Source: Thermoflexus hugenholtzii (GTDB lineage: Bacteria; Chloroflexota; Anaerolineae; Thermoflexales; Thermoflexaceae). From it: 64,000 nt of DNA. The notes under the pieces are model-generated. The model ran no database searches and was not told the DNA's origin. It saw only the letters and a program-made list of their open reading frames with translations. Where the stretch lies: positions 3,231,785 to 3,295,784 of the forward strand of contig NZ_CP076326.1 in NCBI RefSeq assembly GCF_018771565.1, written 5' to 3'. Shown piece by piece: positions 19,014 through 27,493 of the stretch (position 1 is the stretch's first letter; the number at the start of each line of letters is the position of its first letter). The translations under genes were made by a program, and so were the position numbers.

Positions 19014-20213
19014 ATGAAACCGGTATGGCATGTCCTGTTGCTCCCAGCGGATGCGGATTGGCGGTGGGTGGAAGCCGCCCGCCTCTATGTGGAGCGCTTC
19101 CGCGTCCTCTGGGCATGGGATCCGGAGCAGGCGGTGGCGCTCCCCGGGGATCCCCTCCTTCTCTCCCTGGTCCTGCCGGACGGACGTCCCGGGCACACCG
19201 CGGCCTGGCTCCGCCAGCGTCGTCCTTCCATCCTCCTGGACGTGCTGTTCGCCCCCACCCCGGAGCACCTGCAGCGGATCCTGGACGCACGGGCCGCCCA
19301 GGGGGACCGGCTGGGCCGGGGGCTCCGGGTGGTCACGACGGACCGTCTGAACGTCCGGAGCGGTCCGAGCCGTTCGGCCCCCATCGTCGGCCGCCTGGAG
19401 GCCGGAGTGGAGGTGGAGGTGATCGGACGCAGCGCCGACGGCGCCTGGTGGGCGATCCGGGATCCCGGCGGGCGGGGCCGGGCATGGATTGCCGCCGCCT
19501 ACACCCGCATCGTGCGGGGGATCCCGGAGACCCTCCCCATCTGGATCGGGGCTCCCCCGCGGGTTCGCGCCCGCCGAGTGCTCCCGGTCCATCGGGCGCC
19601 AGAGTCCGGATCGCCGGTCGTGGGATGGCTCGCGGCGGGGGCGGAGCGGGAGGCCCTGGGGCGGACGGAAGAGGGGGAATGGGTGCAGATCGCCTTCCCG
19701 GACGCCGCCCATCCGGGCTGGGTGCGCGGGGCGGACCTGGAGGTGGAGGCCGGGGCGCTGGAGGGCCTGCCGGTCTACGCCTCCTCCCGTTGGCTGGAGC
19801 CTCCGGTGCGGCCGCCCCTCATCCAGCGGCCCTTCGGGGCGGATCCGGCGGCCTTCGCCGTGTGGGGTCTGCCCGGGCATGAGGGGATCGATTTCGCCGC
19901 CCGGCCGGGCGATCCGGTTTATGCGGCGGCGGACGGCTGGGTCCTGCAGGCCGGGGATCGCCTTGAACATCCTTATGGCACCCAGGTGCGGATCCAGCAC
20001 CGGAGGCCCGATGGCGTTTACGTCACGGTCTACGGTCGCCTGATGCCCGGCAGCCTGGTGGTCCGCGCTGGGGAGTTCGTTCAGGCCGGCCGGATGCTGG
20101 GCCGCGTGGGTCCGGAGGGGTTCGTGCACTTTATGCTCAAGAAAGAGGGGGCGCGGAACGGCCCCTACGGGGACATCCTGGATCCCTCGCCGCATCTCCG
20201 CGTCGCGCCCTGA
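19014..20213 (+). CDS. SH3b-domain protein with degenerate M23 (LytM) peptidase domain
   Basis: The protein has 399 residues. The N-terminal ~110 residues match no family I know. Two bacterial SH3 domains follow (LNVRSGPSRSAPIVGRLEAG and RVLPVHRAPESGSPVVGWLA). The C-terminus is an M23/LytM-like domain with GHEGIDFAARPGDPVYAAA, which keeps the first His and Asp zinc ligands. The usual HxH near the end reads FVH (GFVHFMLKK), so the first His of that pair is missing and peptidase activity is uncertain. No signal peptide is evident. A role as an inactive EnvC-like regulator is possible. Confidence 0.75.
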   Translation: MKPVWHVLLLPADADWRWVEAARLYVERFRVLWAWDPEQAVALPGDPLLLSLVLPDGRPGHTAAWLRQRRPSILLDVLFAPTPEHLQRILDARAAQGDRLGRGLRVVTTDRLNVRSGPSRSAPIVGRLEAGVEVEVIGRSADGAWWAIRDPGGRGRAWIAAAYTRIVRGIPETLPIWIGAPPRVRARRVLPVHRAPESGSPVVGWLAAGAEREALGRTEEGEWVQIAFPDAAHPGWVRGADLEVEAGALEGLPVYASSRWLEPPVRPPLIQRPFGADPAAFAVWGLPGHEGIDFAARPGDPVYAAADGWVLQAGDRLEHPYGTQVRIQHRRPDGVYVTVYGRLMPGSLVVRAGEFVQAGRMLGRVGPEGFVHFMLKKEGARNGPYGDILDPSPHLRVAP

Positions 20214-20255
20214 CCGCAGTAAAGATTCGTTCACTTCCTCGGAGGCACGGCGTCC

Positions 20256-20882
20256 ATGGATCAGGTGCGGATCATCCGTCATCCGGTGGTTCAGCACAAG
20301 CTGACGGAGCTGCGGGATCTCCAGACGCCCCCGCCGCGGTTTCGGGAGCTGCTCCGGGAGATCACCCCACTCCTCCTGTATGAGGCCACCTGGGATCTGG
20401 AGGTAGAGGAGGTTCCGGTGCGCACCCCGATGGGGGAGGGGCGGGGGCAGCGGCTGCGGGGCGCGGTGGGCCTGGTGCCCATCCTGCGGGCCGGGCTGGG
20501 GATGGTGGAGGGCGCCCTCCAGGTCTTCCCCGAGGCCCAGGTCTGGCATCTGGGCCTCTACCGGGATGAGCGCACCCTGCAACCGGTGGCCTATTACAAC
20601 CGGCTGCCCGCCCAGCCCACCGTGACCTGGTGCTTCATCCTGGATCCGATGTTGGCCACCGGCGGCTCGGCGGTGGCGGCGGTGGACATGGTCAAGCGCT
20701 GGGGGGTTCCCCATATCGTCTTCGTCGGCCTGATCGCCGCCCCGGAGGGGCTGGAGCGCTTCCGGGGAGCGCATCCCGACGTCCCGGTTTATGTGGCGGC
20801 GGTGGACAGCCATCTGAACCCCCACGGCTTCATCGTGCCGGGCCTGGGGGACGCGGGCGACCGCCAGTTCGGAACCGGATGA
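20256..20882 (+). CDS. upp: Uracil phosphoribosyltransferase
   Basis: The 208-residue type I phosphoribosyltransferase converts uracil and PRPP to UMP (pyrimidine salvage). The PRPP loop is [28 protein letters not shown] and the uracil-site region [23 protein letters not shown] are diagnostic for Upp. The start has CGGAGGCAC upstream and lies 42 bases after the previous gene. Confidence 0.96.
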   Translation: MDQVRIIRHPVVQHKLTELRDLQTPPPRFRELLREITPLLLYEATWDLEVEEVPVRTPMGEGRGQRLRGAVGLVPILRAGLGMVEGALQVFPEAQVWHLGLYRDERTLQPVAYYNRLPAQPTVTWCFILDPMLATGGSAVAAVDMVKRWGVPHIVFVGLIAAPEGLERFRGAHPDVPVYVAAVDSHLNPHGFIVPGLGDAGDRQFGTG

Positions 20883-20960
20883 GCCGGCCGCCTCAAAGGC
20901 GCAAGGCAAATCGGGATCGCCTCGCGATCTTTCCAGGGCCGGGCGTGCAGGAGGCGCATA

Positions 20961-21254
20961 ATGGGACGCTTCATGAGCTTGCGGGTGATCGCATGGGCGT
21001 TGCGGGCGGCGGGCCTGCTGATGGGGATCGGGGTCGGGCTCGCCCTCTGCTCGGCGCTGATCCCCGGAGGCCTCGGCTTCTTCCGAATGCCCTCTCCGCT
21101 GGAAGGAGTTTTCTTGCTGGGGGCGGGGCTCCTCTACGCGTTGCTCCTCTACGGAGCCGGGGAGCTGATCGAGCTGCTCCTGGCCATCGAGGATCACGTC
21201 CGGACGATGGCCGAACATTTCCGACGTCAGGGAACCCCGCCCGCGGCCTCCTGA
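20961..21254 (+). CDS. Small membrane protein, two TM segments
   Basis: This 97-residue protein has two predicted membrane helices (roughly residues 7-30 and 48-75) and a charged C-terminal tail (IEDHVRTMAEHFRRQG). I recognise no family. An internal ATG at 20973 is an alternative start. It lies between upp and the tRNA nucleotidyltransferase fusion on the same strand. Confidence 0.5.
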   Translation: MGRFMSLRVIAWALRAAGLLMGIGVGLALCSALIPGGLGFFRMPSPLEGVFLLGAGLLYALLLYGAGELIELLLAIEDHVRTMAEHFRRQGTPPAAS

Positions 21255-21343
21255 AGGCGGGGAGCCCGCGGGATGCGCCCTCCGGATGAGGCGGTCCCAT
21301 CGCCGGGATCGGCACAACGTCTTGCGGGTGAGCATAAACGGTT

Positions 21344-23974
21344 ATGGAAACGGGCTTGACGCTGGTCCTCACCCATGAGAACGCGGATTTCGACGCCGTG
21401 GCCGCCCAGCTGGCGGCGGCCCGGCTTTACCCGCGGGCCATCCCGGTGCTCCCCCGACGGGTGAACCGGAACGTGCGGGCTTTCCTGAACCTCTACGGGG
21501 ACCAGCTGCCGTTCATGCTCCCGGATGAGCTGATCCGCCGCCCGGTGGATATGGTGATCCTGGTGGACACCCAGACGATGGCCACGGTGCGGGGGATGGG
21601 GCCGCAGACCCGGGTGCAGATCATCGACCACCATCCCCTGGCCCGGGATCTGCCTCCGGGCTGGACCTATCACGGGGAGCCGGTGGGGGCGACCACCACG
21701 CTCCTGGTGGAGGGGCTGGCTGAACGGGGGATCGCCCTGAGCTGGGTGGAGGCCACTTTTTTGCTGTTAGGGATCTACGAGGACACCGGATCCCTCACCT
21801 ATCCTTCCACCACGCCGCGGGATCTGCGGGCGGCGGCCTGGCTGATGGAGCGGGGGGCGGATCTCGCCGTGGTCAGCGAGTTCCTGCACCATCCTCTCTC
21901 CGAGGCCCAGCGCCGCCTGTATGATCGCCTGCTGGAGTCCGCGCAGACCCTGGAGCTGGAGGGGCACACGGTGATCATCGCCGCCGCGCGGGCGGATGGT
22001 TTCCTGGAGGAAGTCTCCAGCGTGGCCCATCGCCTGCGCGACCTCTTCGAGCCCTCCGCCCTCTTCGTGCTGGTGGAGTTCGACGGGCACGTCCAGCTGG
22101 TATGCCGCACCACTACCGACGACATCGACGCCGGCGGCGTCGCCGCCCACTTCGGGGGCGGGGGCCACGCCCGCGCGGCCGCCGCGGTGATCCGGGGCCG
22201 CTCCCTGGAGGAGATCCGGGAGGAGCTGGTGCGGATCCTGCCCCGACACATCCGGCCGGCGGTCACGGTGGCTGAGATCATGTCCCGCGGTGTGCGGGTG
22301 TTCCCGCCGGATCTCCCCATCCGGGAGGCGGCGAAGGAGATGCAGCGCACCGGCCACGAGGGCTTCCCGGTGGTGCGCGAGGGGCGGGTGGTGGGCTTGC
22401 TGACCCGGCGGGCGGTGGATCGGGCCATGCAGCACGGGCTGGGCGGCCAGCCGGTGGAGCGGGTGATGGAGAAAGGGGAGGTGTTCGTCCTGCCCACCGA
22501 CCCGGTGGAGAAGGTCCAGCGCCTGATGATCGAAACCGGCTGGGGGCAGATCCCGGTGGTGGAGGACGGCGAGGTCGTCGGCATCGTCACCCGCACCGAC
22601 CTGATCCAGCTGTGGGGGGAACGTCGGAAGGTCCGCCCGCGCTTCAGCGTGACCTCGGCGATGGAGGCCGCCTTCCCGCCCCCCTGGCTGGCCCTGGTGC
22701 GGGAGATCGGGGCCACGGCCCAGGCCATGGGCTTCACCGCTTACTTCGTCGGCGGGCTGGTGCGCGACCTCATCCTCAACCACCCCATCGTGGACGTGGA
22801 TATCGTGGTCGAGGGGGATGCCATCGCCCTGGCGGACGCGATGCGGGCGCGTTACGGCGGACGCGTGGTCGCCCACCGGCGGTTCGGGACGGCCAAATGG
22901 TTGCTGGAGGGGACTGTGATCACCACCCCGGCCGGGCCGGTGGAGGGGTTGAAGGCCATCGACTTCGTCACCGCCCGCCGGGAGTTCTACGCCCACCCGA
23001 CGGCGCTCCCCCAGGTGGAGCCCAGCTCCATCAAGCAGGACCTGCACCGCCGCGATTTCACCATCAACACCCTGGCGGTCTGCCTGAACCCCGATCGCTT
23101 CGGGGAGCTGCTCGATTTCTATGGGGGCCTGCAGGACCTGCAACGAGGCCTCATCCGCGTCCTCCATTCCCTGAGCTTCGTGGAGGACCCTACCCGGATC
23201 CTGCGGGCGGCCCGCCTGGAAGCCCGCCTGGGCTTCCGGGTGGAACCCCGGACGGAGGAGCTCATCCAGCATGCGGTGGATCTGCTGGCCCGGGTGAGCG
23301 GCGAGCGGATCCGGCACGAGATGGAGCTGATCCTGGCCGAGCCGGAGCCGGAGCGGATCCTGGCCCGGCTGGAGGAATGGAAGGCCCTGACGTTCGTGAT
23401 GCCGGGCCTCCGGGCGGATGATTGGTTGCGGGAGCGCTTTCGCGCGATGCGCGTGGCCCTGGAGGATGGGGAGTGGCAGGCCCGGGAGGGGACTCCGTTG
23501 GATCGCTGGCGGGTTCTGGCCGGGTGGGGGCTGATGGCCTATCGGCTGACCCCGGCCCAGCTGGAGCAGGGGATCCGCCGCCTGCGCTTCCCGGGCCGGG
23601 AGGCCGAGGCGTTGCGGGCCGTGCTGGAGGTTCGGGGGAAGCTCGAGCGCCTCGCGGAGCCTCTCAAGCCCAGCACCGTCGCCGAGCATCTGGATCCGTA
23701 TCCCCTGATCGCCCTCTTTGTGGTATGGGTGGCCGCGCCGCCCGGCCGGGCCCGCGATAACCTGTTCCGGTATGCGCATGTCTGGCGGGGAGTCCGGCCG
23801 CTGCTGCGGGGGGACGACCTGCGCCGGTTGGGCGTGCCGGAGGGCCCAGCCATCGGGGAGATGCTGCGGGCCCTCCGGGCTGCTCGCCTGGATGGGGAGG
23901 TGCAAACTCGGGAGGACGAGATCGCTTTCGTGAAAGCCCGCATGGGCGCCGCATCCGGACAGGGCTCCCGGTAG
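21344..23974 (+). CDS. DHH-CBS-poly(A) polymerase head fusion (tRNA nucleotidyltransferase-like)
   Basis: The protein has 876 residues and four parts. An N-terminal DHH phosphoesterase has HENADFDAVA, D75 in VDTQTMA, and IIDHHP (95-97). A DHHA1 domain has FGGGGHARAAA. Two CBS domains follow (VAEIMSRGVRVFPPDLPIRE and VERVMEKGEVFVLPTDPVEK). Last is a class II CCA-type head with VGGLVRDLILNHPIVDVDIV, RRDFTINTLAV and EDPTRILRAARLEARLGFRV. Comparable fusions act as A-adding or CC-adding tRNA enzymes in Aquifex-type bacteria; which activity applies here is unclear. No separate cca gene is visible. Confidence 0.9.
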   Translation: METGLTLVLTHENADFDAVAAQLAAARLYPRAIPVLPRRVNRNVRAFLNLYGDQLPFMLPDELIRRPVDMVILVDTQTMATVRGMGPQTRVQIIDHHPLARDLPPGWTYHGEPVGATTTLLVEGLAERGIALSWVEATFLLLGIYEDTGSLTYPSTTPRDLRAAAWLMERGADLAVVSEFLHHPLSEAQRRLYDRLLESAQTLELEGHTVIIAAARADGFLEEVSSVAHRLRDLFEPSALFVLVEFDGHVQLVCRTTTDDIDAGGVAAHFGGGGHARAAAAVIRGRSLEEIREELVRILPRHIRPAVTVAEIMSRGVRVFPPDLPIREAAKEMQRTGHEGFPVVREGRVVGLLTRRAVDRAMQHGLGGQPVERVMEKGEVFVLPTDPVEKVQRLMIETGWGQIPVVEDGEVVGIVTRTDLIQLWGERRKVRPRFSVTSAMEAAFPPPWLALVREIGATAQAMGFTAYFVGGLVRDLILNHPIVDVDIVVEGDAIALADAMRARYGGRVVAHRRFGTAKWLLEGTVITTPAGPVEGLKAIDFVTARREFYAHPTALPQVEPSSIKQDLHRRDFTINTLAVCLNPDRFGELLDFYGGLQDLQRGLIRVLHSLSFVEDPTRILRAARLEARLGFRVEPRTEELIQHAVDLLARVSGERIRHEMELILAEPEPERILARLEEWKALTFVMPGLRADDWLRERFRAMRVALEDGEWQAREGTPLDRWRVLAGWGLMAYRLTPAQLEQGIRRLRFPGREAEALRAVLEVRGKLERLAEPLKPSTVAEHLDPYPLIALFVVWVAAPPGRARDNLFRYAHVWRGVRPLLRGDDLRRLGVPEGPAIGEMLRALRAARLDGEVQTREDEIAFVKARMGAASGQGSR

Positions 23975-24028
23975 ATCCCTTCCGGGTTGGCGCGTAGAAA
24001 ACCGGAGTTCTCCCTTAGAGACCAGCGC

Positions 24029-24034
24029 TATACT
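24029..24034 (+). promoter_or_regulatory. -10 box of the ATPase/nuclease pair
   Basis: TATACT lies about 44 bases before the ATPase start in a gap that is less GC-rich than its surroundings. The -35 region is poor, so promoter strength or activator need is uncertain. It suggests the pair has its own promoter. Confidence 0.45.
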
Positions 24035-24077
24035 CAAGATAGCCATATGGCCGGCAGGTGGAAAGGAGTGTAAAGCG

Positions 24078-25433
24078 ATGTCCGATCATGGGCGGTTGCG
24101 CATCGAAATCGAGAACTTCGGCCCGATCGCCTCGGGATCCTTCGAGCTGCGCCCTCTGACGCTCTTCATCGGGCCTAACAACACGGGGAAATCCTACGCC
24201 GCCACGCTGGCGCATTCTATTGTTCGAACAGTTCCAAACATGATGGTCCTTGACAAAAGGAAGATATCGCTCCCAATTCAAGAAATGCTATTTCAGTTTC
24301 TATCAGAATACCTGAAAGAAGAGATGCTTGATCGCCTTTATGTCTACTTCAATTGCAAGAATCTTCGGGATTTGATTTCCCGATTTGCTTCGGAAGAGAA
24401 GGCCCATGTTTATGTCTACAGTCGCGATTCGGAGAATTGGTGGGCCTCTCTTAAAGGGAATGGATCTCGCTGGTCAGTTGAGGTGAACGCCTCGGGGTTG
24501 GCTAAGATCGAGTTGCAGTATGAAGAAGAGGTGCTTACAGGCAAACTACCGATTGTCCGGTTTCCCGTGACCAAAGCGATTGGCTTGCCGAATTTCTCTT
24601 ACTACCTCCCAGCGGCCCGTTCGGGGGTGTTGCAGGGATGGCGAGCTCTAACCGCTGAGGCTGTGCGCCGGGTCTCCCGTTGGGCCGGCATTGAGGAGAT
24701 CCGCGTGCCGGCGCTGCCCGGCCTGATCGGAGAGTTCCTGGAGGAGCTCATCCACGCATCCGAGGGCCTGGCATCCGAGGGCCTGAGGCGACGGTCCCGG
24801 GTGGGCGAAGGCGCCTCTCCTTTCCAAAGCGCCCTGGAGGTGCTGGAAGGGGATCTTCTGAAGGGCACGGTGGATTTCTCCTATCCAGATGGGGTGCCTG
24901 TCCCTGAGATCGTTTATCGAACCCGGGTAAAACGGAAGAAACTTGAGATCCCGATCCAACGCGCCTCCTCCACGGTCGGGGAGCTCGCCCCCCTGGTCCT
25001 CTGGATCAAGTATCTGCTCCGGCCGGGAGGGATGCTGGTCATCGAGGAGCCCGAGGCCCATCTGCACCCGGAGAACCAGCGTCGGGTCGCCCGGGCCCTG
25101 GTGCGGCTGGTGCGGGCCGGCGTGACGGTCCTCTGCACCACCCATAGCCCCCTGATCCTTCATCAAGTCAGCAATCACATCCTGGCCTCCCGGGCGGACC
25201 CCGCGCGCCGGAAGGAGCTGGGGTTCACCGAAAAGGATCTGCTCCGCGAGGAGGAGGTGGGGGCCTACCTGTTCCGGATGCGGGAGGACGGACGCGGGAG
25301 CGAGATCCAACCTCTCCGCATCGAGCCCGACTTCGGCATCCCGGAGGATGAATTCGTGCGCGTCTCCGAGGCCATCGGTGAGGAAACCTATCGCCTGACC
25401 GGCCCCCTGACCGTAGAGCTGGGGGAGGGATAG
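24078..25433 (+). CDS. AAA ATPase of ABC/OLD-like type (candidate defence ATPase)
   Basis: This 451-residue soluble ATPase has Walker A GPNNTGKS (32-39), a signature-like ASSTVGELAPL (296-306), Walker B MLVIEEPEAHLHPEN (319-333) and a switch His in TTHSPLIL (354-361). This order matches the AAA_15/AAA_21 (OLD/SMC-like) class used by many two-gene anti-phage systems. The bases encoding residues ~50-175 are clearly AT-richer than both ends, as if the middle domain has a different history. AAAGGAG precedes the start. It is followed after 17 bases by a small nuclease-like gene. A defence role is inference. Confidence 0.85.
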   Translation: MSDHGRLRIEIENFGPIASGSFELRPLTLFIGPNNTGKSYAATLAHSIVRTVPNMMVLDKRKISLPIQEMLFQFLSEYLKEEMLDRLYVYFNCKNLRDLISRFASEEKAHVYVYSRDSENWWASLKGNGSRWSVEVNASGLAKIELQYEEEVLTGKLPIVRFPVTKAIGLPNFSYYLPAARSGVLQGWRALTAEAVRRVSRWAGIEEIRVPALPGLIGEFLEELIHASEGLASEGLRRRSRVGEGASPFQSALEVLEGDLLKGTVDFSYPDGVPVPEIVYRTRVKRKKLEIPIQRASSTVGELAPLVLWIKYLLRPGGMLVIEEPEAHLHPENQRRVARALVRLVRAGVTVLCTTHSPLILHQVSNHILASRADPARRKELGFTEKDLLREEEVGAYLFRMREDGRGSEIQPLRIEPDFGIPEDEFVRVSEAIGEETYRLTGPLTVELGEG

Positions 25434-25450
25434 CGTGCGAGGGGCTCGGC

Positions 25451-25960
25451 ATGCATCCTTTCCTGAACTGGCTGCTGACGCACCACGATGCCCACGGTTG
25501 TTTAACAGCTACTCCCCGACGATGGAACATTAAGTGCTCCATCCAGTGGCCGAAGGACTCGGCTTTTCGTATCCTGGATTGCGATCAATGCCCAGACTTC
25601 CGGCAGGGGCAGGGCGGCAAGAGACCAGACTTTCTCCTTTTCTGGGAACGTCCGGGACAGCTGCTGATTGTCGTGTTGGAGCTCACCCGGGGAGCGGTGG
25701 AGCCCCATAAGCGGGATCAGATCGCGGCGGGCCTTCGGATCCTGGAGGGATATCTCGCTCAGTTTAACAGAGGACCCCGTGCTTACGTCCATGCCCTTAT
25801 CCTCCATAGTGGGCATATGCGTAGCGCGAATGTGCATCATCTCCAGCAGCCGTTGCCCTTCCGGGGAAAGCGGCTCTGGCTTATTGTGAATCGTTGCGGG
25901 GACAAATTGAAAGAGATCTTGGAGGACTGGGCCTCAGGCCACGTTCCCCCGACGGGATAA
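25451..25960 (+). CDS. Small PD-(D/E)XK-like protein paired with the ATPase
   Basis: This 169-residue protein belongs to no named family I recall. It shows a nuclease-like pattern: RPDFLLFWE (D60), then the hydrophobic strand LIVVLELTRG with E77-x-T79 in place of E-x-K, and a following helix with Q90. Cys pairs (CDQCPDF) occur near D60. It sits 17 bases after the ATPase and shares its moderate GC content. I read it as the effector of a two-component ATPase/nuclease module. Alternatively it may be a metal-independent binding protein. Confidence 0.6.
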   Translation: MHPFLNWLLTHHDAHGCLTATPRRWNIKCSIQWPKDSAFRILDCDQCPDFRQGQGGKRPDFLLFWERPGQLLIVVLELTRGAVEPHKRDQIAAGLRILEGYLAQFNRGPRAYVHALILHSGHMRSANVHHLQQPLPFRGKRLWLIVNRCGDKLKEILEDWASGHVPPTG

Positions 25961-25986
25961 GGAGCCGGGAGGAGCTTCCCGGCTCC
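25961..25986. terminator. Hairpin between convergent genes
   Basis: A perfect 10-bp stem GGAGCCGGGA/TCCCGGCTCC with a 6-base loop begins right after the nuclease-like gene's stop. It has no T-run on either side, so it may be a weak or Rho-assisted terminator or a 3'-end stabiliser. Confidence 0.5.
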
Positions 25987-26018
25987 CGAAGGCAAGTGCG
26001 CGTATCGCTCGGGCATCC

Positions 26019-27371
26019 CTACTCTCCCCGCACGATGCGCCGGGCGATGCGGTTGTGCTGTTCGATCAGGCGGCCTTCTTCTACGGGGAGCAGGTGCCCC
26101 TCCTGAACGATCACCCGGCCCTGGACCACCACCCAATCGGCCGGGCGGGGCTGACAGAGCACCAGGGCGGCGACCGGGTCGTGCAGGGCCCCCGCGTAAT
26201 CCAGACGATCCAGCCGCCACGCGGCGAAGTCGGCGGCCTTCCCCGGCGCGAGCTGCCCGATGTCATCCCGCCCCAGCACCGCCGCGCCGCCCCGGGTGGC
26301 CAGCCACAGGGCCTCCTCCGCGGTCAGGGCGTCGGGCCGCTCCAGGGCCACCCGCTGGAGGAGCATCGCCTGCCGGACCTCCGCCAGCATATGAGAGGAA
26401 TCGTTGCTGGCGCTGCCATCCACCCCCAGCCCGACCTTCACCCCCTGGTCCAGCATCGCCCGGATTGGGGCGACGCCGGAGGCCAGCCGCATGTTGGAGG
26501 TGGGGCAGTGGGCGACGCCCACCCCCGTGCGGGCCAGGGCGGCGATCTCCTCCCGATTCACGTGCACCATGTGGGCGAACCACACATCGGGCCCTTCCCA
26601 GCCCAAATCGGCGGCGAAGGCCACGGGGCGCTTGCCGAACCGGGCCAGACAGTATTCCTCCTCGTCCCGGGTCTCCGCCAGGTGCGTGTGGAGCATCACC
26701 CCGTAATGGCGGGCCATGGCCGCGGCCTCCCGCATGAGATCCGGGGTGACGGAGAAGGGGGAGCACGGGGCCAGGGCCACCCGGCACATCGCGTAGGGCT
26801 TCGGGTCGTGATAGGCCTCGATGACCCGTTGCATGTCTTTCAGGATCGCCTCCTCATCCTCCACCACGGAGTCCGGCGGGAGGCCGCCCCGGGATTCCCC
26901 CAGCGACATGGCCCCACGGGTGGCATGGAAGCGGATCCCGATCTCCTGCGCCGCGCGGATCTCGTCGTCCAGCTTCGCCCCGTTGGGGAACAGATACAGG
27001 TGATCGCTGGTGGTGGTGCAGCCGGAGCGGAGGAGCTCCGCCATCCCCACCAGGGCGCTGACGTAGACCGCCTCGGCGTCCATGCGGGCCCAAATCGGAT
27101 ACAGGGTGCGCAGCCAGTCGAAGAGCTTGGCGTTCTGGGCGATGACCCGGGTGAGGGTCTGATAGAGATGATGATGGGTGTTGACCATGCCCGGGATCAC
27201 CACCATCCCCCGGGCGTCCAGGACGAGGTCCGCCTCCCGAGGCAGCTCCTCCGTCCGCCCCACCTGTTCGATCACGCCGTCCCGGGCGAAGAGGCCCCCG
27301 TCCGGGATCCGCCGCCGGGCGTCGTCCATGGTCACCAGCACCTCCGCGTGGCGCACCAGCAGGGTCGTCAT
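26019..27371 (-). CDS. Amidohydrolase, 8-oxoguanine deaminase-like
   Basis: This 450-residue metal-dependent amidohydrolase has the metal pair in GMVNTHHHLYQTLTR, further ligands in LHTHLAETRDEEEY and a catalytic Asp in GLGVDGSASNDSS. Length and the HHHLYQTLTR segment fit the guanine/8-oxoguanine deaminase and atrazine chlorohydrolase-like group. I favour 8-oxoguanine deaminase, which converts oxidised guanine to urate, but the exact substrate cannot be fixed from sequence. It is the only gene of its transcript visible here. Confidence 0.75.
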   Translation of the reverse strand: MTTLLVRHAEVLVTMDDARRRIPDGGLFARDGVIEQVGRTEELPREADLVLDARGMVVIPGMVNTHHHLYQTLTRVIAQNAKLFDWLRTLYPIWARMDAEAVYVSALVGMAELLRSGCTTTSDHLYLFPNGAKLDDEIRAAQEIGIRFHATRGAMSLGESRGGLPPDSVVEDEEAILKDMQRVIEAYHDPKPYAMCRVALAPCSPFSVTPDLMREAAAMARHYGVMLHTHLAETRDEEEYCLARFGKRPVAFAADLGWEGPDVWFAHMVHVNREEIAALARTGVGVAHCPTSNMRLASGVAPIRAMLDQGVKVGLGVDGSASNDSSHMLAEVRQAMLLQRVALERPDALTAEEALWLATRGGAAVLGRDDIGQLAPGKAADFAAWRLDRLDYAGALHDPVAALVLCQPRPADWVVVQGRVIVQEGHLLPVEEGRLIEQHNRIARRIVRGE

Positions 27372-27493
27372 CGGTCGCCTCCCCGGGCGCAGGATTCGAA
27401 GCTCCGATGGAGTTCATTTTACCCGGGCCGTGAAGGTAGAGTAGGAGCAGGTCCAGACAGCGGGCGTGGCGATCCCCCGGGAGGGTCGCGGCG

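Noticed and set aside
18162-21335. 1057-residue minus-strand open frame
   Set aside because: Antisense to gatA, the M23-like gene, upp and a small membrane gene; composition is His/Pro/Arg-rich shadow coding with no family motifs.
21767-24046. 759-residue minus-strand open frame
   Set aside because: Antisense shadow of the DHH-CBS-PolyA fusion; no recognisable domain.
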